Shown one piece after another: positions 28,379 through 35,295 of a stretch of DNA of 64,000 nucleotides. A program made the translations under genes and the position numbers. The stretch spans positions 992,001 to 1,056,000 of the forward strand of contig NZ_CP025120.1 in NCBI RefSeq assembly GCF_002838765.1, in the 5' to 3' direction. This DNA is from Kangiella profundi. Its GTDB lineage: Bacteria; Pseudomonadota; Gammaproteobacteria; Enterobacterales; Kangiellaceae. The notes beneath the pieces are model-generated. The model saw nothing but the letters and a program-made list of their open reading frames with translations, did no database searches and was not told the origin of the DNA. Numbering within the stretch: position 1 is the stretch's first letter; each line of letters starts with the position of its first letter.

Positions 28379-28914
28379 AGGAATTAACAATGGAAAAAAT
28401 AAGTCCAAAAACACTAACCCTGATAGCGATTATTGTTGCAGTTTCTCTGTATCGTATTTTTCCTCACCCACATAACATCACACCAGTGATGGCACTGGCA
28501 CTATTTGCTGGAACTTATTTTCAGAAAAAGTGGATGGCGTTTGCTGTACCTTTGGTTTCTATGTTCCTGGCAGATCTGTTTTTAGGACTACATAGCACAA
28601 TCATATTTGTTTATGGTGCTATGGCTATAGCAGTGCTCATAGGGTTTTGGTTGCACAACCGAGTTAGTAGTCTGAAAGTGATAGGAGCGACCATTAGTAG
28701 TTCACTGATATTTTTCCTCATCAGTAATTTTGGAGTCTGGTTTGTCTCTGGTTATTACAGCAAAAGCTGGGCAGGGCTGATTGAATGCTACACCATGGCT
28801 TTACCCTTTCTGCAACGGAGCATGATGGGAGATTTATTGTTCAGTGGAGTGTTGTTTTTAAGTTATTGGCAGATACAGAAGTATTGGCTTGGAAAGCAAG
28901 CGGTATCAAGTTAA
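28366..28914 (+). CDS. Membrane protein resembling DUF6580; candidate B12-related S-component
   Basis: The 182-residue protein (ATG at 28366; later ATGs at 28375 and 28390 are also possible) is almost entirely hydrophobic with about five or six TM helices. The early motif PHPHNITPVMALALFAGTYF followed by an Asp-containing helix (M-F-L-A-D-L-F-L-G) resembles small membrane proteins assigned to DUF6580. Its fold-level look is that of ECF-transporter S-components. It is third in the riboswitch-btuB-pduO unit, overlapping the adenosyltransferase, so inner membrane corrinoid uptake in the manner of BtuM is a reasonable inference. No ECF ATPase genes are nearby. Confidence 0.7.
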   Translation: MATMKELTMEKISPKTLTLIAIIVAVSLYRIFPHPHNITPVMALALFAGTYFQKKWMAFAVPLVSMFLADLFLGLHSTIIFVYGAMAIAVLIGFWLHNRVSSLKVIGATISSSLIFFLISNFGVWFVSGYYSKSWAGLIECYTMALPFLQRSMMGDLLFSGVLFLSYWQIQKYWLGKQAVSS

Positions 28915-28985
28915 ATACTAATTTCTCAAACCATGATTTGAGAGACTGGAGTATCATGGAATCCAGTCAGTTCTGCACACAAAAA

Positions 28986-29003
28986 CGCCCACTAATGTGG
29001 GCG
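28986..29003 (-). terminator. Terminator downstream of tRNA-Ser
   Basis: Stem CGCCCAC (28986-28992) with GTGGGCG (28997-29003) and loop TAAT. On the minus strand a run of five Ts follows, suiting the tRNA transcript; on the plus strand the T-run is poor. Confidence 0.7.
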
Positions 29004-29012
29004 CTTTATGTA

Positions 29013-29103
29013 TGGCGGTGAAGGAGGGATTCGAACCCTCGATACGCTATTAACGTATACACACTTTCCAGGCGTGCTCCTTCAGCCACTCGGACACTTC
29101 ACC
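29013..29103 (-). tRNA. tRNA-Ser (anticodon GGA)
   Basis: The minus strand gives a complete class II tRNA: acceptor GGTGAAG (5' end at 29103) pairing with CTTCACC before discriminator G and an encoded CCA (29015-29013). The anticodon arm is CACGC-CTGGAAA-GTGTG, giving anticodon GGA, followed by a long variable arm and the T loop GTTCGAATCC. It reads UCC/UCU serine codons. A 25-bp copy of its 5' end lies at 29250-29274. Confidence 0.97.
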
Positions 29104-29107
29104 GTAA

Positions 29108-29249
29108 ACCTGTATGTAAATTCTGGTGGGGATGTTGTTAATTTACTCACCCCGTCGCACTTATGCGTGCTCGTGACTCGAAGCTTTCGCTTCTCGCCCT
29201 TCGGGCCAGCGTCGCGTCACTCCGCTGTTCAAGTTACTGCGTAACTAGT
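29108..29249. repeat. Palindrome-rich segment between tRNA-Ser and its 5' fragment copy
   Basis: The segment carries several short hairpins in a row, including GAAGCTTTCGCTTC, GCCCTTCGGGC and AGTTAC-tgc-GTAACT, within an outer GTGAC...GTCAC pair. No coding signal is seen. It looks like a tRNA-associated repeat module. Confidence 0.6.
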
Positions 29250-29274
29250 CAGCCACTCGGACACTTCACCGTAA
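29250..29274 (-). repeat. 25-bp duplicate of the tRNA-Ser 5' end
   Basis: The 25 bases at 29250-29274 are identical to 29083-29107, covering the tRNA acceptor and D-arm 5' portion plus four upstream bases. The rest of a tRNA is absent, so this is a non-functional fragment. Confidence 0.9.
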
Positions 29275-29446
29275 TTTGTTTAGATCGCCTAGCAATCTAG
29301 GCGGCGTAAGATATAGGAATTACATATAAAAGGCAATCCCTAAGGGCAATGTCTGTTATTGGAAGGGACAATATTGAGCTATGTAGGGACAACTCATGAA
29401 TTGCCCGTACGCATGTAATACCTATAGAGCTTGAAGTCCTACTTAA

Positions 29447-29875
29447 CTAATCCTTCGGACTCTGCAAATAGGCTTCTGTCGGTGATACCAGGAGATTTTC
29501 CATGGCTTCACGGCCCAGCAGCATTTTGTAGCGCATCTTCTCCCGGTTAGCGAGGGTGATGTCGATATCCCATGTCTGATCACCAATAGTAATGGGTGTT
29601 CGAATCACATAGCGTAACTGAGTTTGGCCGTTGGAGCTGGTGATTTTGCGATAGTCGATCATCTCCGCTTCGCAGGTGAATACTCTCTTGGGGTGGCGAC
29701 GAAGAGGGCAGGTCTTGAATGATACGTAGGTGTTATCATCCTTTTCTATGAGCTTAATATCAAAGGCGTGCAGGCTTGATGTTTTCGCACCGGTATCGAC
29801 TTTGACTTTGATGCTTGGAATGCCAAGCCCTGACAGCTTGGCCTTTTCTTTCCATCCGACGTGTATTTTGCTCAT
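29447..29875 (-). CDS. RimB-like retropepsin-type aspartic protease (COG4067)
   Basis: The 142-residue protein has V-D-T-G-A-K-T-S-S-L-H-A near residue 26, the retropepsin-like catalytic D-T-G-A, and the family segments F-K-T-C-P-L-R-R and K-M-L-L-G-R-E-A. Members of COG4067 are annotated as ATP-dependent zinc proteases, and RimB in Pseudomonas acts with RimK on glutamylated ribosomal protein S6. Here it is the gene directly after rimK on the same strand with a 16-base gap, which supports that pairing. Confidence 0.88.
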   Translation of the reverse strand: MSKIHVGWKEKAKLSGLGIPSIKVKVDTGAKTSSLHAFDIKLIEKDDNTYVSFKTCPLRRHPKRVFTCEAEMIDYRKITSSNGQTQLRYVIRTPITIGDQTWDIDITLANREKMRYKMLLGREAMENLLVSPTEAYLQSPKD

Positions 29876-29891
29876 CGATCAATCCTCTCAG

Positions 29892-30806
29892 TTAACCACG
29901 GCCTTTTGGCTTATTGGGACCTTTTAAAGAGTCTTTTTCGATGAACTGGATGATTGAGCCTGCAACATCTTTACCTGTCGCTTTTTCAATACCTTCAAGG
30001 CCTGGTGATGAGTTTACTTCAATCACTAATGGACCGTGAGCAGAGCGAATCAGGTCAACGCCCGCAACATCAAGCCCCATCACTTTAGCTGCACGAACCG
30101 CAAGGGCTCGTTCTTCAGGCTTTAGTTTGATGACTTGAGCACTACCACCACGATGCAGATTGGAGCGGAATTCGCCTTCTTTGGCACTTCGCTGCATGGC
30201 TGCAATGACTTTATCACCCACTACAAAGCAGCGAATGTCTGAACCACCGGCTTCTTTGATAAATTCCTGAACCAGGAAGTCAGCATTTAAACTGCGGAAA
30301 GCATTGATCAAACTTTCGGCAGCTTTATTTGTTTCAGCAAGAACAACACCATTACCGTGCGTACTTTCAATAACCTTAACGATTAATGGGGCGCCGCCGA
30401 CTGACTCAATTAGTTCATCAGTTGCTTCAACAGAGTGTGCGTAACTGGTAATAGGCATGCCAACACCTTTACGTGCTAAAAGTTGATGAGCACGTAATTT
30501 ATCTCGTGATCGTGTAATGGCGATAGACTCATTCACAGAGTAAACGCCACCGACCTCAAATTGACGAAGTACAGCAGTACCATAAGCCGTGACTGAAGCA
30601 CCAATTCGTGGAATCACTGCATCAAATTCTAGCTGACGTACTTTGCCCTGTACCTTGCTGTGAACGGTAGGGCGGTTCGATGTGATGTTCATAAAGCATT
30701 TGAGCACATCAACCACTTGCGCTTCATGTCCACGCTCTTCAGCAGCCTGAACCAGTCTTTTAGTGGAATATAGCCGTGGGTTGCGCGATAAAATACCTAT
30801 TTTCAT
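29892..30806 (-). CDS. rimK: Ribosomal protein S6 glutamate ligase
   Basis: The 304-residue ATP-grasp ligase aligns with E. coli RimK (300): [15 protein letters not shown], then [14 protein letters not shown], the ATP-grasp loop [25 protein letters not shown], and the Mg-binding [12 protein letters not shown]. It adds glutamates to the C-terminus of ribosomal protein S6. The C-terminal tail is Lys/Pro-rich. It pairs with the RimB-like protease gene downstream. Confidence 0.95.
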   Translation of the reverse strand: MKIGILSRNPRLYSTKRLVQAAEERGHEAQVVDVLKCFMNITSNRPTVHSKVQGKVRQLEFDAVIPRIGASVTAYGTAVLRQFEVGGVYSVNESIAITRSRDKLRAHQLLARKGVGMPITSYAHSVEATDELIESVGGAPLIVKVIESTHGNGVVLAETNKAAESLINAFRSLNADFLVQEFIKEAGGSDIRCFVVGDKVIAAMQRSAKEGEFRSNLHRGGSAQVIKLKPEERALAVRAAKVMGLDVAGVDLIRSAHGPLVIEVNSSPGLEGIEKATGKDVAGSIIQFIEKDSLKGPNKPKGRG

Positions 30807-30999
30807 GTGTCTTCCAGATTGTGCTTAGATTGTTTTGATAACTTGAATGGTCGAATGACCAATTGTTGGCCAATATACCATAGAATCCCACCAGTACTAC
30901 ACAACTAAATAGTTCACATAATGAAGCACCATTACGCTTAAACCTATTAGAAGAATCCTGCAAGTAAAAATTATGCCAATCAAATCATGCTTTTTGGCG

Positions 31000-31054
31000 T
31001 TGTCATTCAGTTGTCTATTTTCTGTCAATGAACAGTCACTTATTCGTCACATAG
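31000..31054 (+). promoter_or_regulatory. Five-unit PhoB box upstream of the alkaline phosphatases
   Basis: Five consecutive 11-mers begin at 31000, 31011, 31022, 31033 and 31044: TTGTCATTCAG, TTGTCTATTTT, CTGTCAATGAA, CAGTCACTTAT, TCGTCACATAG. Each carries the TGTCA-type core at the 11-bp period of the Pho box (CTGTCAT repeats). A -10-like TATAGT follows at 31061-31066. This implies PhoB activation under phosphate limitation. Confidence 0.88.
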
Positions 31055-31131
31055 CTTTTCTATAGTTGCCCCAGTTACAAGAAGGACAGTGTGCCTTTCT
31101 TGATTATTTAACCGAAACCATGGGGTACAGG

Positions 31132-32703
31132 ATGAAAAATTTTAGTACGAAGTGTGGCCTGGCAATTTTGAGCACGTTAGTGGTTAGTTCACTGCATGCA
31201 GCGGTTGTTCCGGACACACAAAAAAACAGTAGCTGGTTTAATGAAGGTCAGGCAGCTATTCAAAAACAATTGGCATTAACACCAAAAAACAAAGCTAAGA
31301 ATGTCATTTTATTTGTTGGTGACGGATTAGGTGTTTCTACCATTACCGCAGGTCGAATTTTTGCAGGGCAAAAGCTCGGTGGTACTGGAGAAGAGCACAA
31401 ATTGTCATTTGATATGATGCCTTATAGTGCTCAAGTTAAAACCTACAATACTAATCAGCAAACACCTGATTCCGCAGGCACTATGACCGCCATGATGGCC
31501 GGGGTTAAAACAAAGGCTGGAGTCATTAATATTGCTCCAGATGCTGAGCGCGGCAACTGTGAAAGCTCGCTAGGATATGAGTTGACTACAGCACTTGAGC
31601 TGGCTGAGGCCAAAGGCTTATCTACGGGCGTCGTATCCACAGCCAGAATTACTCATGCCACGCCAGCTGCTACTTATGCCAAAGTGCCTGAGCGTAATTG
31701 GGAAAGTGATGACAATTTGCCTGAAGAAGCCGTGGCTGCAGGTTGTAAAGATATTGCTTCTCAACTGATTGAGCTTGAAGCGGGTGATGGTATTGATGTG
31801 GCCCTAGGTGGCGGTCGTCGCCATTTCCTGCCAGAAGACTCAGTCGATAGCGAAGGCAAAAATGGTAAGCGCAAGGATGGACGTGATTTAACCGCTGAGT
31901 GGTTAGCGCGTTATCAGGGAGAAGCTGCCAGCTATATTGAAACCCAAACTGAATTCGATGCGCTTGATATTGCAGCGACCAGTAAAGTGTTGGGCCTGTT
32001 CAACTCATCCCACATGGAGTATGAAGCGGATCGTCAGAATGATATTGGCGGAGAGCCTTCATTAAGTGAGATGACTGACAAAGCCATCGAGTTATTGAAA
32101 AAAAATGATAACGGCTATTTCCTGATGGTTGAATCAGGTCGTATCGATCATGCTCACCATGCGGGTAATGCCTATCGAGCTCTTCGTGATACAGAAGAAT
32201 TTGCTAAAGCAGTTCAAGCTGCCGTGGATAGCACCAACCCAGACGAAACCTTAATTCTTGTTACCGCTGATCACAGTCACGTTTTCACTATTGCTGGCTA
32301 CCCTCAGCGCGGCAACCCAATTTTAGGCGTGGTTAAAAGCACAGATGCTAATGGTGCACCTCTCGATGAGCCAAGTTTGGCAGCTGACGGTATGCCTTAC
32401 ACCACCGTAGGTTATGCCAATGGTTTGGGCTTTGCAGATTATGGACAAGGAAATGGTGGTGACCAGCGTTATGGAGATTCAGGCTCAAATGGTCGAGTTG
32501 ATTTAACCATAGTTGATACCACACAAAGCGGATTCCACCAGGAAGCTTTAGTTCCACTTGGATCTGAAACTCACGCCGGTGAAGATGTAGCCGTTCTTGC
32601 TCAGGGACCAGGTGCTCAATGGTTGCAGGGAGTTATTGAGCAGAACGTTATTTTCCACGTTATCAATCAGGCTGCCGAACTTGGCGGTGAAAAATATCAG
32701 TAA
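31132..32703 (+). CDS. Alkaline phosphatase (PhoA family), secreted
   Basis: From ATG 31132 (GGGG at 31122-31125 as RBS) the protein has 523 residues with a Sec signal peptide ending L-H-A-A. PhoA-type motifs: metal ligand in F-V-G-D-G-L-G-V-S, nucleophile Ser in P-D-S-A-G-T-M-T-A, V-E-S-G-R-I-D-H-A-H-H, V-T-A-D-H-S-H, and G-S-E-T-H-A-G-E-D. It releases phosphate from monoesters in the periplasm. An upstream in-frame TTG at 31066 would destroy the signal peptide and overlap the promoter. A five-unit PhoB box lies upstream and a paralogue follows 41 bases downstream. Confidence 0.93.
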   Translation: MKNFSTKCGLAILSTLVVSSLHAAVVPDTQKNSSWFNEGQAAIQKQLALTPKNKAKNVILFVGDGLGVSTITAGRIFAGQKLGGTGEEHKLSFDMMPYSAQVKTYNTNQQTPDSAGTMTAMMAGVKTKAGVINIAPDAERGNCESSLGYELTTALELAEAKGLSTGVVSTARITHATPAATYAKVPERNWESDDNLPEEAVAAGCKDIASQLIELEAGDGIDVALGGGRRHFLPEDSVDSEGKNGKRKDGRDLTAEWLARYQGEAASYIETQTEFDALDIAATSKVLGLFNSSHMEYEADRQNDIGGEPSLSEMTDKAIELLKKNDNGYFLMVESGRIDHAHHAGNAYRALRDTEEFAKAVQAAVDSTNPDETLILVTADHSHVFTIAGYPQRGNPILGVVKSTDANGAPLDEPSLAADGMPYTTVGYANGLGFADYGQGNGGDQRYGDSGSNGRVDLTIVDTTQSGFHQEALVPLGSETHAGEDVAVLAQGPGAQWLQGVIEQNVIFHVINQAAELGGEKYQ

Positions 32704-32744
32704 CCGCTACGTACAGCGTATCGAATTGAATTGAGGAAATTAAG

Positions 32745-34358
32745 ATGAAAAACACATTGAAATTATTGCCTGTTCTTATGGCAACAGCTCTGTTGACGGC
32801 ATGTCCTGGTGATGACGACGAAACACCATCCACGCCACCAGAGTCATCGGTCGACTGGACTAAAACAAACGCCTGGTTTGAAGCTGGTCAGAATACAGTT
32901 ATAACGGCCAATAAAACCGAAGTAAACCTAACACGTGGTTCTGCAAAAAATGTCATTTTGTTTGTTGGTGATGGCATGGGCATTTCAACGGTTACCGCTG
33001 CTCGCATTCTTGCGGGTCAGATGGAGGGAAAGGCTGGTGAAGAGAACCAATTGAGTTTTGATAAGTTTCCAGTGGCAGGTTTGCTGAAAACTTATAACAC
33101 CAATCAGCAGACACCTGATTCAGCAGGAACGATGACAGCCATGATCAGTGGCGCAAAGACTAAGGCTGGTGTAATTGGTCTTTCGGAAAAAGCGTTGCGG
33201 GCCGACTGCGCATCGGGACAGGGTGAGGAACTTGTAACTGCTATAGAGCTAGCTGAAATGGCTGGAAAATCAACAGGTATTATTTCAACAGCACGAATCA
33301 CCCACGCAACTCCTGCGGCCACTTATGCTAAATCTGCAGAGCGAAACTGGGAGAGTGATGATGGCCTATCCGAAGAAGCAAAAAGCAATGGCTGTAAAGA
33401 TATTGCCCAGCAGTTGATCGACTTCAATTACGGTGATGGCATTGATGTGGTTTTAGGCGGTGGTCGTCGCCATTTTATACCCAATACCCTGACTGATGAA
33501 GAAGGTAAAAATGGAAAGCGTCAGGATGGCCAAAATCTGATCAGCTTATGGCAAAGCAAGTATACAAATGGTCAGTATGTTTTTGATCAGTCAGGCTTTG
33601 ATGCGGTTGATACAACAGCCGCTGAGAAGTTATTAGGTTTATTCAATTCATCGCATATGGAATATGAGGCTGATAGATCCAATGATGTAGCGGGAGAACC
33701 GTCTCTTAGCCAGATGACGGAAAAGTCCTTGCAGATTTTGTCAAAGAATGACAATGGATTTTTCCTGACAGTTGAGTCCGGCCGTGTGGATCATGCCCAC
33801 CATGCAGGCAATGCTTATCGTGCTTTATATGATGCGATTGAGTTTGCAAAAGCGATTGAAGTTGCTGTGAATTCCGTTGACCTGAATGAAACCCTGATAG
33901 TTGTGACTGCAGACCATAGCCACGTGTTAACGCTGGCGGGTTACCCAACACGTGGCAACCCGATTCTCGGTCTGGTCAAGACTAATGATAGTGCTGGTAA
34001 TCCAGAATCAGAGCCTGTACTGGCAGGCGATGATAGACCTTATACCACTTTGGGTTATACCAATGGCTTAGGTTATGCCAACTTTGGTGATGCTTCAGTT
34101 GGTGATCAGCGCTACAGCGAACAACATAATGCTGGACGCCATGTTCACACGGAAGAAGACACTGAATCATCAGGATTTCATCAGGAAACTCTGGTGCCTT
34201 TAGGTTCTGAAACGCATGCAGGTGAAGATGTTGGTGTTTATGCCATTGGCCCCGGAGCACAACTGTTACGAGGGGTGAATGAGCAGAGCATGGTATTCCA
34301 TGCCATTGACTTTGCGGCTGATTTAATCAATCAGGCTGAAGTTAACGCAGTTCAGTAA
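32745..34358 (+). CDS. Alkaline phosphatase (PhoA family), lipoprotein
   Basis: The 537-residue protein is a close paralogue of the preceding phosphatase, sharing F-V-G-D-G-M-G-I-S, P-D-S-A-G-T-M-T-A-M-I-S-G, V-E-S-G-R-V-D-H-A-H-H, V-T-A-D-H-S-H and G-S-E-T-H-A-G-E-D. Unlike it, this one has a lipobox (L-L-T-A-C, Cys 20) and a short acidic linker P-G-D-D-D-E, so it should be membrane-anchored. RBS GAGGAAAT at 32732-32739. It is probably transcribed from the same Pho-controlled promoter; I see no second Pho box in the 41-base gap. Confidence 0.93.
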   Translation: MKNTLKLLPVLMATALLTACPGDDDETPSTPPESSVDWTKTNAWFEAGQNTVITANKTEVNLTRGSAKNVILFVGDGMGISTVTAARILAGQMEGKAGEENQLSFDKFPVAGLLKTYNTNQQTPDSAGTMTAMISGAKTKAGVIGLSEKALRADCASGQGEELVTAIELAEMAGKSTGIISTARITHATPAATYAKSAERNWESDDGLSEEAKSNGCKDIAQQLIDFNYGDGIDVVLGGGRRHFIPNTLTDEEGKNGKRQDGQNLISLWQSKYTNGQYVFDQSGFDAVDTTAAEKLLGLFNSSHMEYEADRSNDVAGEPSLSQMTEKSLQILSKNDNGFFLTVESGRVDHAHHAGNAYRALYDAIEFAKAIEVAVNSVDLNETLIVVTADHSHVLTLAGYPTRGNPILGLVKTNDSAGNPESEPVLAGDDRPYTTLGYTNGLGYANFGDASVGDQRYSEQHNAGRHVHTEEDTESSGFHQETLVPLGSETHAGEDVGVYAIGPGAQLLRGVNEQSMVFHAIDFAADLINQAEVNAVQ

Positions 34359-34462
34359 ATCGGTCACTTAGACTGCGCTCAATTACTTTCTATTCATTTT
34401 TTATGGGTATTTGGGCGTAGTTTTATGTATTACTAGTCATAGTGTTCATAAAGAGGTTTGAT

Positions 34463-35017
34463 ATGAGCAACAAGTCTAAATCCATCTTCATTTCGACAGC
34501 TGCTTTAATAATCGTATTGTTATCAATTGGTCAGTTGCTGGCCAATCCACCTAAAGAAAGTGCAATTCAAGCAAGCTACGTACTTAAAGAAGATGGCAAG
34601 TCGCCACAGATGGTAACTATCTGGAAATCATCAGAGTTTCTGGCCATAGCATTTAATACTCAGCAAGTAGTTGGAGTTTGGCAGAATTGGAGTACCAGCA
34701 ATCCGACTTTCTATCAGGTTTATCCTGAGGATGGTTTTCGTATTGAGTTCTCGCGCATGGAAAGCCAGCAGCAGGCTATTTTAATGGAGCAGTTAAAAGA
34801 ACTGGTGGGGCAGTCACGATTATTGGAAAGGAAAACCTTTGAGGGAACAGTAACCAAGCAATTACACCTTAGTACTGTTGAAGAGGGCGTCGAGGTTGCC
34901 AAGGCACTTCAGGCCTGGACTAACTTTGCTACTTATGATTATGCGGATATAGGTGACAATGAAGCCATTCCGGAACTGGCAGCTCTGATTCATCAAGGGT
35001 TTGTCCCAAATTTTTAA
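34463..35017 (+). CDS. Exported protein of unknown function
   Basis: From ATG 34463 (AAAGAGG RBS at 34449-34455) the protein has 184 residues; the GTG at 34442 is less likely. It has a signal peptide (A-A-L-I-I-V-L-L-S-I-G-Q-L-L-A) and a mixed alpha/beta mature domain without cysteines. I do not recognise the family. It lies between the phosphatase pair and the 4.5S RNA gene, with about 100 bases to the phosphatase stop, so joint regulation is uncertain. Confidence 0.7.
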   Translation: MSNKSKSIFISTAALIIVLLSIGQLLANPPKESAIQASYVLKEDGKSPQMVTIWKSSEFLAIAFNTQQVVGVWQNWSTSNPTFYQVYPEDGFRIEFSRMESQQQAILMEQLKELVGQSRLLERKTFEGTVTKQLHLSTVEEGVEVAKALQAWTNFATYDYADIGDNEAIPELAALIHQGFVPNF

Positions 35018-35026
35018 GATTAAGGG

Positions 35027-35055
35027 TTTATAATTTTTTCTAGTTGAGGGATAAT
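35027..35055 (+). promoter_or_regulatory. Candidate promoter of the 4.5S RNA gene
   Basis: TTTATA (35027-35032) and GATAAT (35050-35055) with 17 bp spacing; the RNA would begin 6-7 bases downstream, matching the predicted 5' end. Confidence 0.6.
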
Positions 35056-35061
35056 GCGCCC

Positions 35062-35166
<105 letters not shown>

Positions 35167-35173
35167 TTATTTA

Positions 35174-35197
35174 AAACCGCTTAATTGCGGTTTTTTT
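35174..35197 (+). terminator. Terminator of the 4.5S RNA gene
   Basis: Stem AAACCGC (35174-35180) with GCGGTTT (35187-35193), six-base loop, then a T-run. Confidence 0.88.
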
Positions 35198-35295
35198 GTG
35201 CCTGATTTTTGATTGGGTTTAATTATTTTCTCGTTTGACTGAATTGTGCTATTGTTTGGCAACTTACAGCATACACCGATAAAATTGACTAAAAA

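Noticed and set aside
28785..29244. Open frames over tRNA-Ser and its flank
   Set aside because: They read through the tRNA gene and hairpins and have no protein-like features.
29104..29446. Integrated element at tRNA-Ser
   Set aside because: The tRNA 5' end, not the 3' end, is duplicated, and there is no integrase or cargo in the 142 bases between copies.
31066..31131. TTG start extending the first alkaline phosphatase by 22 residues
   Set aside because: It would put polar residues before the signal peptide and overlap the predicted -10 box.
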